Shown: positions 42,252 through 52,818, counted from the first letter of the stretch. The stretch is DNA of 64,000 bases from Rugamonas brunnea (GCF_014042345.1 NZ_JACEZT010000001.1:62001-126000), one strand, 5' to 3'. A program made the numbers and translations. Notes: a model not told the origin generated them from the letters alone.

Positions 42252-44905
42252 CCATCGACGGCGTACCCCACACGGCGCAAGCGGGCGACACGCTGCTGCA
42301 CGTGCTGCTGGCGGCCCGGCGCGACATCCCCCACCTGTGCCACGACGATCGCGTGCGTCCCTCGGGTGGCTGCCGTATGTGCGTGGTGGAGATCGAAGGC
42401 GAGCCACGCCCTGTATCCAGTTGCACCACCATCGTCACGGAAGGCATGGCCGTGCGGACCGCCACACCGGCCATCGAAGCACTGCGCCACACCAATCTGT
42501 CGCTGCTGGCCGCGCGCTACCCGGCCGAAGCCGTGGCAGCGGAACCGGAGCGCCCCTTCCACCGGCTGCTGGCCCGCTACGGCGTGGCCGCCGGCGGCGC
42601 GCCCTGGCTGGAGCGCTATGCCGACGACAGCCATCCAAGGCTGGGCGTGGCGATGGACCGCTGCATCTCGTGCAACCGTTGCGTGCGCATCTGCGACGAG
42701 CTGCAAGGCCAGTTCGTGTGGCAGGTGTGGCAGCGCGGCGAACGCACCCACGTGGGCAGCGCGCTGGGCGGCTCGCTGCGAGACAGCGGCTGCGTCTCCT
42801 GCGGCGCCTGCGCCGACACCTGCCCCACCGGCGCCATCTTCGACCGGGGCGGCGCACCAGCATCGGCCACGCAATGGACGCGCAGCACCTGCGTGTATTG
42901 CGGCGTCGGCTGCCAGATGGACGTGGGCAGCCGCGATGGCAAGGTGGTGACCGTGCGGCCGGCCCAGCACCCGGTCAATCACGGCCACCTGTGCGTCAAG
43001 GGCCGCTACGCCTTCGAATACAACCACGCGCCGGACCGCATCACGACACCGATGCTGCGCGACGGCGACGGCTGGCGCGCCGTCAGTTGGGACGAAGCGC
43101 TGGACCACACCGCCGCTGCACTGCGCCGCATCCGCGACCAGCACGGCGCGGACGCCATCGGCGTGCTTGGCTCGGCCCGCGCCACCAACGAGGAAAACTA
43201 CCTGGTGCAGAAATTCGCGCGCATGGTCATCGGCACCAACAACGTCGACTGCTGCGCGCGCGTGTGCCACACGCCGTCGGCCAAGGCGCTCAAGGCCATG
43301 CTGGGCACGGGCGCGGCCACCAACGGCTTCGACGACATCGAACAGGCCCACTGTTTCCTGCTGTGCGGCTGCAATCCGACCGAGAACCATCCCATCGTCG
43401 GCGCCCGCATCAAGCAGGCCGTGTTGAAGGGCGCGGCGCTGATTGTGGTCGATCCGCGCCGCACGGAACTGGCCGAATACGCGCAGATCCACCTGGCCGT
43501 GCGGCCCGGCGCCAATGTCCTGTTGTTCAACGCCATGGCCGCCGCCATCATCGAAGAAGGCCTGGTGAATGCGGGCTTCGTGGCCCGCCGCGTCGACGGC
43601 CTCGACGACTTTGCGGCTTTCCTGCGCGCCTACGCGCCCGAGGCGGTCAGCGCGCAGTGCGGGGTGGACGCGGCCGACATCCGCGCCGCCGCCCGCCTGT
43701 ACGCCAGCAGCGCGCCCGCCATGTGCTTCCACGGCCTGGGCATGACGGAACACACGCAAGGCACGGAAGGCGTGATGGCCTTGATCAACTTGGCGCTGTT
43801 GACAGGCAACCTGGGCCGCGCCGGCAGCGGCATCAACCCGCTACGCGGCCAGAACAATGTGCAGGGCTCGGCGCAGATGGGCTGCGAACCAGCCACGCTG
43901 ACCGGCTCACAACCGATCGCGCAAGCACGCACCGTGTTCGAATCAATCTGGGGCGGCACCCTGCCCACCACCGATGGCCTGGATTTGATGCAGATGCTGG
44001 ACGGCGCGGCGGCCGGCAAAGTCAAAGCGCTGTGGGCGTTCGGCTACGACGTCTACATGTCGCTGGCCAACCAGCACGCCAGCGCGCAAGCCCTGGGGCA
44101 GCTTGACTGCGTGATCGTGCAGGACCTGTTCCTCAACGAGACGGCGCGCGCCTTTGGCACCGTGTTCTTCCCCGCCGCCAGCGTGTTCGAACGCGACGGC
44201 ACCTTCATGAACTCCGACCGCCGCGTGCAGCGCGTGCGCGCAGCCGTGCCGCCGCCCGGCGATGCACGCCCGGACTGGTGGATCATCCAGCAACTGGCCC
44301 AGCGCATGGGCCACGGGCAAGGCTTCAGCTTCGACGGACCGCAAGCGATCTGGGACGAAGTGCGGGTCGTGTGGCCGGCCGGTTCCGGCCTCAGTTACCG
44401 GCGCCTGGAATCGGAAAGCCTGCACTGGCCCTGCCCCCAGCGCGACGACGACGCCCATCCGGGCACCCCCATCCTGCATGGCGACAGCTTCGCCGGCGCC
44501 ACGCGCGCGCGGCTGGCGCAGATACCGTACGTGGCCACGCCCGAGCAATGCGATCCCGACTACCCGTTCACGCTGGTGACGGGACGCGGCCTGTACCACT
44601 TCAACGCCGGCACCATGACCTACCGTGGCGCCAACGCGCAGTTGGAGGCCAGCGACCTGCTCGACATGGCGCCCGCCGACGCGACCCGTCTTGGCCTGAC
44701 GGACGGCACGCGCGTGCGCGTGCGCAGCCGCTACGGCGAAGTGGAGCTGCCGCTGCGGATCAGCCCCCGCGTCAAGCCCGGTGAACTGTTCACCACCTTC
44801 CACCGGCCCGACCTGCACGTGAACCGGCTCACCTCACCGCACCGCGACCGGCTGGCGCACACGCCCGAGTACAAGGTGACGGCGGTCTGCGTAACGCCAG
44901 CATGA
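42239..44905 (+). CDS. fdsA: formate dehydrogenase alpha subunit, molybdopterin and iron-sulfur
   Basis: An 888-aa protein. N-terminal 2Fe-2S ferredoxin domain (GGCRMCVVEIEG), two 4Fe-4S motifs (CISCNRCVRIC and CVSCGACADTCPTGAI), the Mo/W-bis-MGD domain with its own cluster (CVYCGVGCQMDVG, LCVKG) and catalytic site CCARVCHTPS with Cys343-His344, so it is the cysteine rather than selenocysteine form. C-terminal molybdopterin-binding domain from about residue 770. It oxidises formate to CO2. No signal peptide, so the complex is cytoplasmic, like FdsABG of Cupriavidus. Confidence 0.9.
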   Translation: MLHLTIDGVPHTAQAGDTLLHVLLAARRDIPHLCHDDRVRPSGGCRMCVVEIEGEPRPVSSCTTIVTEGMAVRTATPAIEALRHTNLSLLAARYPAEAVAAEPERPFHRLLARYGVAAGGAPWLERYADDSHPRLGVAMDRCISCNRCVRICDELQGQFVWQVWQRGERTHVGSALGGSLRDSGCVSCGACADTCPTGAIFDRGGAPASATQWTRSTCVYCGVGCQMDVGSRDGKVVTVRPAQHPVNHGHLCVKGRYAFEYNHAPDRITTPMLRDGDGWRAVSWDEALDHTAAALRRIRDQHGADAIGVLGSARATNEENYLVQKFARMVIGTNNVDCCARVCHTPSAKALKAMLGTGAATNGFDDIEQAHCFLLCGCNPTENHPIVGARIKQAVLKGAALIVVDPRRTELAEYAQIHLAVRPGANVLLFNAMAAAIIEEGLVNAGFVARRVDGLDDFAAFLRAYAPEAVSAQCGVDAADIRAAARLYASSAPAMCFHGLGMTEHTQGTEGVMALINLALLTGNLGRAGSGINPLRGQNNVQGSAQMGCEPATLTGSQPIAQARTVFESIWGGTLPTTDGLDLMQMLDGAAAGKVKALWAFGYDVYMSLANQHASAQALGQLDCVIVQDLFLNETARAFGTVFFPAASVFERDGTFMNSDRRVQRVRAAVPPPGDARPDWWIIQQLAQRMGHGQGFSFDGPQAIWDEVRVVWPAGSGLSYRRLESESLHWPCPQRDDDAHPGTPILHGDSFAGATRARLAQIPYVATPEQCDPDYPFTLVTGRGLYHFNAGTMTYRGANAQLEASDLLDMAPADATRLGLTDGTRVRVRSRYGEVELPLRISPRVKPGELFTTFHRPDLHVNRLTSPHRDRLAHTPEYKVTAVCVTPA

Positions 44906-44941
44906 GTGACGTGAACTTTCAGTGGCTTTGTTAACAGCTTC

Positions 44942-44964
44942 TGTGGATAAGCTTGTTAACAAGC
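44942..44964. other. perfect DnaA box beside a TTGTTAACA palindrome
   Basis: TGTGGATAA (44942-44950) is the complement of the consensus DnaA box TTATCCACA. GCTTGTTAACAAGC (44951-44964) follows directly, and a second TTGTTAACA lies at 44928-44936. The position is between fdsA and the tRNA-Gly genes. Confidence 0.45.
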
Positions 44965-45056
44965 CCATCCACGCCCCACCAAGCAACTGATTTTTAAGGG
45001 AAAAATATAAAGTGCCCGATTTATGGGCAGCGCGACAAGATTGATGTCCGCATAAG

Positions 45057-45087
45057 CAAAAAGGGAAGCCAAACGGCTTCCCTTTCT
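45057..45087 (-). terminator. terminator of the tRNA-Gly transcript
   Basis: On the minus strand AAAGGGAAGCC-GTTT-GGCTTCCC followed by TTTTT, eight bases beyond the 3' end of the second tRNA-Gly. Confidence 0.75.
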
Positions 45088-45094
45088 TGAATTC

Positions 45095-45170
45095 TGGAGC
45101 GGGAGAAGAGTCTCGAACTCTCGACCTCAACCTTGGCAAGGTTGCGCTCTACCAACTGAGCTACTCCCGC
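45095..45170 (-). tRNA. tRNA-Gly (anticodon GCC), downstream copy
   Basis: 76 nt with encoded CCA. Acceptor GCGGGAG pairs with CTCCCGC, anticodon stem-loop CAACC-TTGCCAA-GGTTG with anticodon GCC. Identical to the copy at 45222-45297 and 51 bp behind it; no promoter is seen in that gap, so the two are probably one transcript. Confidence 0.96.
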
Positions 45171-45221
45171 ATAGGAGTTGTTACCACGTCCACCGCGCAC
45201 CGCCATCCGCTATAAAGCGTT

Positions 45222-45297
45222 TGGAGCGGGAGAAGAGTCTCGAACTCTCGACCTCAACCTTGGCAAGGTTGCGCTCTACCAACTGAGCTACTCCCGC
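45222..45297 (-). tRNA. tRNA-Gly (anticodon GCC), upstream copy
   Basis: 76 nt with encoded CCA, same sequence as the other copy. It lies directly behind a promoter at 45309-45338. Confidence 0.96.
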
Positions 45298-45308
45298 GTG
45301 GAGGCAGA

Positions 45309-45338
45309 ACTATAGCAGAGGGCCACCGTTTTTTTCAA
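45309..45338 (-). promoter_or_regulatory. promoter of the tRNA-Gly pair
   Basis: On the minus strand TTGAAA (45333-45338), an 18-bp spacer, TATAGT (45309-45314), about 11 bp before the tRNA. Confidence 0.65.
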
Positions 45339-45387
45339 GTGCCCGATAGCGCTTTCGATAAAATTTCCTGAAATTGCATACGCGAGA

Positions 45388-46254
45388 TCAAGTCGCGGGC
45401 GCCAGCGCCGCCGCGAACGCCGCCCGCGCCGGATGATAGAGCACGTCCTTGCGCCACACCAGCATGGTCTCGACCTGGGCGACGGCCGGTGGCAGCGTGT
45501 GCACCTGGATGGTCCGACCCAGCTTGCGCTGGCTGATGATCTCCATCGGCATCAATGCCACCCCCATGCCGGCCGCCACGCAGCCGATGATGGCTTCGAA
45601 CGTGCCGAACTCGGAGATACGCCCAGGCGCCACGCCGGACTCGGCGAACCACGCCTCCAGCCGGCGCCGGTACGTGCAGCCGGACCGGAACACCAGCAGG
45701 TTACGGCGCGCCACATCCTGCGGCGCACGCACGGGCGGGTGCGCCGGACCCGTGATCAGCACCAGCTCCTCGGCGAACACGGGCTGCTGTTCCAGTTCCG
45801 CGTGGGGCACGGGCGCCGCCACCAGCGCCAGGTCGAGTCGATGCCGCAGCACGCCGTCGAGCAAATGGTCGGTCGGCCCCGTTTCCAGCACCAGGTCCAC
45901 TTGCGGATGCTGGCGGTTGAACGCCGCCAGCACCTTGGGCAGACGGGCGGCGGCCGTGGTCTCCATCGCGCCGATGCGCAACTGGCCCGCTGGCTGTTGA
46001 TCGGGACGCATGGCCGCTTGCGCCTCGTCGGCCAGTTGCAGCAGGCGGTCCGCATAGGCCAGCAAGCGGTCCCCTTCGGCCGTGATTTGCAAACCACGCC
46101 CGGTGCGGTGGAACAAGGCCACGCCCAGCGATTCCTCCAGCTGCGTCAGGCGGGCCGACACGTTCGATTGCACGCGGTTCAGGCGCGTGGCCGCCAGCGT
46201 CACACTGCCCTCCTCGGCCACGGCTTTGAAGATGCGTAAGGCGGAAAGTTCCAT
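45388..46254 (-). CDS. LysR-family regulator, divergent from an MFS exporter
   Basis: A 288-aa protein. HTH at about 15-35 (EEGSVTLAATRLNRVQSNVSARLTQLEE), effector domain from about 90 (LRIGAMETTAAARLPKVL). The VQSNVSARLTQLE helix is typical of PtxR/YafC-like and SgrR-independent LysR groups that pair with exporters. It is transcribed away from an MFS gene across a 116-bp A+T-rich gap, the classic layout in which the regulator controls its neighbour. Confidence 0.9.
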   Translation of the reverse strand: MELSALRIFKAVAEEGSVTLAATRLNRVQSNVSARLTQLEESLGVALFHRTGRGLQITAEGDRLLAYADRLLQLADEAQAAMRPDQQPAGQLRIGAMETTAAARLPKVLAAFNRQHPQVDLVLETGPTDHLLDGVLRHRLDLALVAAPVPHAELEQQPVFAEELVLITGPAHPPVRAPQDVARRNLLVFRSGCTYRRRLEAWFAESGVAPGRISEFGTFEAIIGCVAAGMGVALMPMEIISQRKLGRTIQVHTLPPAVAQVETMLVWRKDVLYHPARAAFAAALAPAT

Positions 46255-46370
46255 GCCGTCTTCCAGTTCTCAAAAAACGATAGATTCCATCATTATTATT
46301 CATTTTTTTAAATAATCAAACCGCCGTATAGTGACACCAACCACCATCCCACCACCATCGAGGAACCGCC

Positions 46371-47762
46371 TTGTCCAACGACCGCGCCACTTCACCGGCC
46401 CTGCTGCTGGCCTGCAGCTTCGCCTTCATCATCGTCCAGCTGGACGTGACCATCGTCAACGTGGCCCTGCCCCGCATGGGCGCCGACCTGCACGCCGGCG
46501 TGGGGGCACTGCAATGGGTGGTGGACGCCTACACGCTGGGCTTCGCCGTGTTCCTGCTGTCGGCGGGCGTCATGGGGGACAAGTTCGGTTCGCGCACGGT
46601 GTTCCTGGCGGGTTTTGTCCTGTTCATGCTGGCCTCGGCCGCGTGCGCGCTGGCGCCCACGGTGCTGCTGCTGAACCTCGCCCGGGCCTTGCAGGGCGTC
46701 GGCGCGGCGCTGCTGGTGCCCAGTTCACTGGCCATCCTCAATGCGGCCTACCGGCATGATCCGGCGCGTCTCGCCAAGGCCATCGGCTGGTGGACGGCGG
46801 CCGGCGGCGTCTCCATCGCAGCCGGCCCCGTGATCGGCGGCCTGCTGCTGACCATGGGCGGATGGCGCGGCATCTTCTGGGTCAACGTGCCGATCTGCCT
46901 GGCCGGTTGCGCGCTGACGTGGATGGTGGTGCCGCGCGTGGCCGGCAAGGCGCCCTCGCGCCACCTGGACGTGGCCGGCCAGCTGCTGGCCATCGTGGCG
47001 CTGACTGGCCTGATCGGCGCCGTGATCGAAGCGCCGTCGCTGGGCCTGTCCGACCCCGTGGTGGCCGACGGCTTGCTGCTGGCCGGCGTGGCCAGCGTGG
47101 CCTTTATCGCCGTCGAGCGCCGCGCGGCCTCGCCCATGCTGCCATTGAAGTTATTTGCCAGCCTGCCGTTTTCGGGCGCCGTGCTGTTCGGGGTGCTGGT
47201 CAACTTCACCTACTACGGCATGATCTTCGTGCTCAGCTTTTATTTGCAGCGCGTGCGCGGCTACAGCGTCATGGAGACTGGACTGGCCTTCCTGCCGCTC
47301 ACGGGCACCTTCATTTTCTCGAACATTGCCAGCGGCAGGCTGGTGGCACGCTCGGGCTTGCGTACGCCCATGGTGATCGGTGGTCTGATCTGCGCGACCG
47401 GCTACGCGCTGCTGGGCGCGTTCGGGATCGGCCCGGCGAGCAGCTTCCCGGCCATGCTGCCAGGGCTGGTGCTGATCCCGGCCGGCATGGGACTGGCCGT
47501 GCCGCCGATGACGACGGCGATCTTATCGAGCGTGGAAAAGGAACAGGCGGGAACCGCGTCGGCCGTGCTGAATACGGCGCGTCAGGTCGGTGGTGCGGCC
47601 GGCGTGGCCATGTTTGGCGCCATCGTGGCCCATGGCGACGGCGCGGCCATCACGGTCGGCGTGCGGATGGTGATGGCCATCTGCGCCGCCTTGCTGCTGG
47701 CGGCAACGGCGACAGCGGGCTGGACCCGGCCTGGCCAGGTCCGTCCCGCCACAGTGGGGTAA
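46371..47762 (+). CDS. MFS transporter, DHA2-like
   Basis: A 463-aa inner-membrane protein with about 14 membrane segments. Motif A is GVMGDKFGSRTVFL, and helix 5 shows GVSIAAGPVIGGLLL. Helix 1 has IIVQLDVTIVNVALPRMG, typical of EmrB/QacA-type exporters. The start is TTG at 46371 with GAGGA upstream. It is divergent from the LysR gene, which probably induces it. No adaptor or channel gene is adjacent, so it probably acts alone. The drug or metabolite exported is unknown. Confidence 0.87.
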   Translation: MSNDRATSPALLLACSFAFIIVQLDVTIVNVALPRMGADLHAGVGALQWVVDAYTLGFAVFLLSAGVMGDKFGSRTVFLAGFVLFMLASAACALAPTVLLLNLARALQGVGAALLVPSSLAILNAAYRHDPARLAKAIGWWTAAGGVSIAAGPVIGGLLLTMGGWRGIFWVNVPICLAGCALTWMVVPRVAGKAPSRHLDVAGQLLAIVALTGLIGAVIEAPSLGLSDPVVADGLLLAGVASVAFIAVERRAASPMLPLKLFASLPFSGAVLFGVLVNFTYYGMIFVLSFYLQRVRGYSVMETGLAFLPLTGTFIFSNIASGRLVARSGLRTPMVIGGLICATGYALLGAFGIGPASSFPAMLPGLVLIPAGMGLAVPPMTTAILSSVEKEQAGTASAVLNTARQVGGAAGVAMFGAIVAHGDGAAITVGVRMVMAICAALLLAATATAGWTRPGQVRPATVG

Positions 47763-47767
47763 ATGGC

Positions 47768-48016
47768 TTACTTGTAGAAGACTTCGACGCGGCCCGTCAG
47801 CTTGATCAGCATGGGGCGGCCTTTGCGGTCCAGCGTCTTGCCGGCGGCAACCTTGATCCAGCCTTCGCTGACGCAGTATTCCTCGACGTCGCGACGTTCC
47901 TTGTCGTTGATCTTGATGCCGATGTCATTCTGCAACACGTCCACATTGTGGAAAGGGCTGCGCGGATCGACCGACAGGCGGTCGGGCAATGGGGGGAGAG
48001 TGGAGGTATCGTTCAT
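47768..48016 (-). CDS. DUF3297-family small protein
   Basis: An 82-aa protein. LPDRLSVDPRSPFHNVDVLQNDIGIKINDKERRDVEEYCVSEGWIKV with a C-terminal GRPMLIKLTGRVEVFYK is the DUF3297 signature: a glutathione-independent, single-domain cytoplasmic protein of unknown role. ATG at 48016 chosen from family length. It ends five bases from the MFS gene on the other strand. Confidence 0.85.
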   Translation of the reverse strand: MNDTSTLPPLPDRLSVDPRSPFHNVDVLQNDIGIKINDKERRDVEEYCVSEGWIKVAAGKTLDRKGRPMLIKLTGRVEVFYK

Positions 48017-48070
48017 GGCCGCAATTATCCACGAGATCGGGCGGCGAGACAACGGCTCCAGAATCGCATC

Positions 48071-48150
48071 CCCCCAACCGGGGTCAGGTCATACCATCAA
48101 GCAAGATGCGCGTATCTTGCTTGATGGTATGACCTGACCCCGGTTGGGGG
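48071..48150. repeat. 37-bp perfect inverted repeat with GGGGTCAG near its ends
   Basis: Left arm 48071-48107 and right arm 48114-48150 are perfect complements around a six-base loop (GCGCGT). Each arm contains CCCCAACCGGGGTCAGGTCA. It sits between the DUF3297 and aldolase genes. It may work as a terminator or as a mobile palindrome related to the GGGGTCAG elements at the tRNA-Arg genes. Confidence 0.85.
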
Positions 48151-48151
48151 T

Positions 48152-48781
48152 TTAGGCGCCCAGCCGTTCGACAAAGCGGGCGGCCCGCTCGGTCACGGCC
48201 CGGTAGTCGCCCTGCGCGGCCGGCGCCGTCAGGCTGCCGCCGATGCCGACGGCCAGCGCGCCGTTGGCAAACCATTCGGGCAGGTTTTCCACCGTCACGC
48301 CGCCGGTCGGCATCAGCGGCGCCTGCGGCAGCGGTGCGCGCAGCGCCTTCAGGTAGGCCGGGCCCAGCGTCTCGGCCGGGAAGATCTTGACCAGGTCCGC
48401 GCCCGCCTCCATCGCCGCCACGATCTCGGTGGGCGTCACCGCGCCGGGCATGGACAGCACCTGGTAGCGCTGGCACAGGCGTATCGTCTCCACGCTGACG
48501 GCGGGCGAAATGATCATGCGCGCGCCGGCCAGGATGGCCAGCCGCGCCGTCTCCGGGTCCAGCACCGTTCCCGCGCCCAGCAGCAGGCTGTCGCCATGGC
48601 GCTGGCGCAGGGTGCGCAGCACGTCCAGCGTGTCCGGCGTGGTGAACGCCACTTCCAGCGCCGTCATGCCGCCGGCGATGCAGGCTTCAGCCAGTTTCAG
48701 CGCGTCGCTGGCCGAGGCGGCGCGCACGATGGCCACCATCGGACGGCGCAGCAAGGTTTGCATCAATTCGTGTTTGTACAT
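48152..48781 (-). CDS. dgoA: 2-dehydro-3-deoxy-6-phosphogalactonate aldolase
   Basis: A 209-aa class I aldolase of the KDPG/KDPGal family. Schiff-base Lys in GADLVKIFPAET, catalytic Glu in GGMTALEVAFTTPD, phosphate site LMPTGGVTVENLPEWFANGALAVGIGGSL. It cleaves KDPGal to pyruvate and glyceraldehyde 3-phosphate. Neighbouring DgoK makes the galacto form the likely substrate, though KDPG is possible. It is the last gene of the minus-strand operon and stops next to a long palindrome. ATG at 48781. Confidence 0.88.
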   Translation of the reverse strand: MYKHELMQTLLRRPMVAIVRAASASDALKLAEACIAGGMTALEVAFTTPDTLDVLRTLRQRHGDSLLLGAGTVLDPETARLAILAGARMIISPAVSVETIRLCQRYQVLSMPGAVTPTEIVAAMEAGADLVKIFPAETLGPAYLKALRAPLPQAPLMPTGGVTVENLPEWFANGALAVGIGGSLTAPAAQGDYRAVTERAARFVERLGA

Positions 48782-48804
48782 GTCGGGTTTCCGTTCGTTT
48801 GAGT

Positions 48805-49694
48805 TCAAGGCAAGGCGCCGAAGCGCGGTTCCGGCACGCCGCGCGCACCTTCCAGCACTGCCCCGAACAAGCCGCCCGCCTGCGCTTGCGCGGCCCGCGT
48901 CTGCGCGTCCATTCCTTCCCACGCCGTCGTGACAAACAACTGGTCAAGTCCGGCGCCACCCAGGCAGGGGCAACTGGGCTGGGAGACGGGTAGCGCCCAG
49001 GTCCCCGCCAGCGTGCCGTCCGGCGCGTAGCGCGCCACGCGCGAGGCGCCCCACTGTGCGTTCCACAGATAGCCTTGCGCGTCGATGATGGAGCCATCGG
49101 GCCAGGCATCGCTGCCGCGCAGGTCGGCGAAGATGGCGGTGCGGGCCGGCGCGCTGCTGCCATAACCGTCCCAACGCTCAATGGTCTGGCGCAGCGTGTC
49201 GCTGTAGTACATGGTGTCGCCATCGAGGCCGAAACAGATGCTGTTGGCGATCGCGCACGCGGGCAGCGGCAGCCGCTCCAGGGTCAGATCGGTATTGAGC
49301 CGGTAGTAGCCGCCGATGGCCTGCTTCTCGGCGCGTTCGTCCAGCGTGCCGAACACGAAACGGCCCTGGCGGTCGCAGCGCCCGTCGTTGACGCGGGTAT
49401 GCGGCAAGTCCGGCTCCACCGCCATGATGGTGGTCACCGTGCCGCCGCGCAGGTCCAGCCAGGCCAGGCGCGAGGCCAGCCCGGCCAGCAGCAGGTCGGG
49501 ATCGGCTGTCAGCGCGAAGCTGCACAGCCGTTCGGGCAAGGGCCACAGCCGGTGTTCGCCGGTGGCGGGACTGTAGCTGTGCAGGCGCGCGCCGTGGATG
49601 TCGGTCCAGTAGACGCGCGCGCTGCGTTCGCACCACAGCACGCCCTCGCCCAGTTCATCGCAGGCATCCACCAGCAGGGGCAATGCGGCAACCA

Positions 49695-49695
<1 letters not shown>
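48805..49695 (-). CDS. SMP-30/gluconolactonase-family sugar lactonase
   Basis: A 296-aa six-bladed propeller. Metal-ligand sites appear as ELGEGVLWCERSARVYWTDI (Glu), TRVNDGRCDRQGRFVFGT (Asn and Asp), IANSICFGLDGDTMYYSDT (Asn) and RGSDAWPDGSIIDAQGYLW (Asp). It hydrolyses aldonolactones from the sugar dehydrogenase step, such as galactono- or arabinonolactone. Its start overlaps the dehydratase stop by ATGA. It is the only lactonase in the window, so it probably serves both sugar branches. Confidence 0.88.
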
Positions 49696-51422
<1,727 letters not shown>

Positions 51423-51458
51423 GTTATGTCTGCGTAGTGAGGTGAATGAAGGTGCCGC

Positions 51459-52478
51459 TCAGAGCGCGAGGGCCGCGTCGGCCGGCACCAGCCCGCGCGC
51501 CGCCGCCACCGCCATCGCGCCGGCGCCGGACAAGCCGGCCTGCTGCGCATCGGTGGCGACGATGCGCCGGCCGTAAAAGAATCCGTTATCTTCGATCAGC
51601 AGCGCCAGCGCGTCGCGCAGCATCGGTTTGCCGCAGATGACGATGGTGGTGTCGGGCCGCATCTGGATGGCGCTGCTGTTTTTCAGGGCCAGCACGTCGT
51701 CCGACAGCACGGCGCCGAGCAGGAAGCTGGCGCGGTCGTCGTGCTGCAGATCGGTGAACTGCGCCAGCGTGCGCACGCTGAAGCAGGCGCGCGCCAGGCC
51801 GGTGCGCTGGGCCGTGGAGGCGCCGGCCAGCAGCATGTCCGGCCGCAGTTCGCGCCCGAACTGGGCGCCCAGCGACTGGGAAATCAGGGTATGCTGGGTG
51901 ATGGCCTGCAGCAGTTCGCCCGACAGCGTGGTGGCGCAGCCGGTGATGCGCTGCGCCTGGTCGATGCTGACCAGCTTGGTGTGCGAGCCGGGCAGCACCA
52001 GCAAGGCGTGGCCGCTCAGCTCCAGGCGGCGCAGCAGGCCCATGGTCTCCGTCTCCTCGCCGCGCATCATGTCCATCGCCTCGTGGTTGAGCAGGGTGAC
52101 CTTGTGGCTCTGGTTGCGCACGCCGGGAATGAACCAGATCGGCTGGGCGCACACCTCCGGCATCTCCATGCGCACCATGCCGCGCGCCAGTTCGGCCAGG
52201 CCCACGGGGGCCGTCAGGTGCGGCACTTCCACCAGCCCCAGGCTGGAGGTGATCATGCCGCTGGCCAGCACCAGGCCGACGTCGTCCGCCTCCAGCCCGG
52301 CCTGGGCCAGCGTCAGCTTGATGATGTCGCGCACGGCGTGCTTGAGGGCGTCCTTGCTGCCGCTGATGGCGCTGTCGCGCACGCCGACCTCCACCGCGGC
52401 CTGCGCCAGCAGGGTCCCGTCGCGCCACAAATAGCAGCGGCTGTTGGTGGTTCCGGAGTCGATGGTGATAATGTTCAT
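51459..52478 (-). CDS. dgoK: 2-dehydro-3-deoxygalactonokinase
   Basis: A 339-aa protein. N-terminal phosphate loop IITIDSGTTNSRCYLWRDG, GVRDSAISGSKDALKHAV, and LPGSHTKLV match DgoK. It phosphorylates 2-keto-3-deoxygalactonate at C6 with ATP. First gene of the operon dgoK-dehydratase-lactonase-aldolase, transcribed away from the chvE transporter operon. GATATC at 52488-52493 and two dyads lie upstream. ATG at 52478 chosen from family start. Confidence 0.9.
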   Translation of the reverse strand: MNIITIDSGTTNSRCYLWRDGTLLAQAAVEVGVRDSAISGSKDALKHAVRDIIKLTLAQAGLEADDVGLVLASGMITSSLGLVEVPHLTAPVGLAELARGMVRMEMPEVCAQPIWFIPGVRNQSHKVTLLNHEAMDMMRGEETETMGLLRRLELSGHALLVLPGSHTKLVSIDQAQRITGCATTLSGELLQAITQHTLISQSLGAQFGRELRPDMLLAGASTAQRTGLARACFSVRTLAQFTDLQHDDRASFLLGAVLSDDVLALKNSSAIQMRPDTTIVICGKPMLRDALALLIEDNGFFYGRRIVATDAQQAGLSGAGAMAVAAARGLVPADAALAL

Positions 52479-52564
52479 GGCGCGCGCTTTGATATCTATG
52501 CTGGAAGAAGCCACATCTTAGGACCGGCGCCCATGGCTGACCAATGAGAAATTTTCGACATCCG

Positions 52565-52580
52565 ATATCTTTTTCGATAT
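52565..52580. promoter_or_regulatory. operator-like dyad 1
   Basis: ATATCTTTTTCGATAT: perfect 5-bp arms ATATC/GATAT around six bases. It shares TTTC in the spacer with the other two copies. Centre 85 bp from dyad 2. Confidence 0.55.
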
Positions 52581-52649
52581 CTGCTACCATTTCCGGCCCT
52601 GGCCGTGGCCCCGTGTTTATCGCCTTGGATGAGCCTGCCAAGAATACGT

Positions 52650-52665
52650 ATATCCATTTCGATAT
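52650..52665. promoter_or_regulatory. operator-like dyad 2
   Basis: ATATCCATTTCGATAT, identical on the opposite strand to the copy at 63086-63101. It lies 154 bp before the chvE start. Confidence 0.6.
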
Positions 52666-52818
52666 CGCTTTTGCGGAAAAAGTCATTAGTAATGCGCTGT
52701 GGAATATTTATGATCCACACATCGCAGCCTGTGTCGTACCGCCGCAAGCGCGATATCCGTAAGCCGGCGATCCCGCACGGCCCACATGACCAAACCAATA
52801 AGATTCTGGAGACTACGA

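Larger units (their letters stand above)
52479..52818. promoter_or_regulatory. dgoK/chvE divergent control region
   Basis: 340 bp without a convincing gene. It contains two ATATC-N6-GATAT dyads (52565-52580 and 52650-52665) and further single GATATC boxes near 52488 and 52751. A short plus-strand ORF overlapping the dyads is not credible. Confidence 0.6.

Noticed and set aside
42218..43759. 513-codon minus-strand frame opposite the formate dehydrogenase alpha gene
   Set aside because: Antisense shadow without domains or a start signal.
42061..44106. 681-codon plus-strand frame within the formate dehydrogenase genes
   Set aside because: Arg/Pro/His-rich out-of-frame reading; the real frame carries all Fe-S and molybdopterin motifs.
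52544..52762. 72-codon plus-strand frame upstream of chvE
   Set aside because: It spans the two operator-like dyads and shows no family features; the region reads better as a control region.
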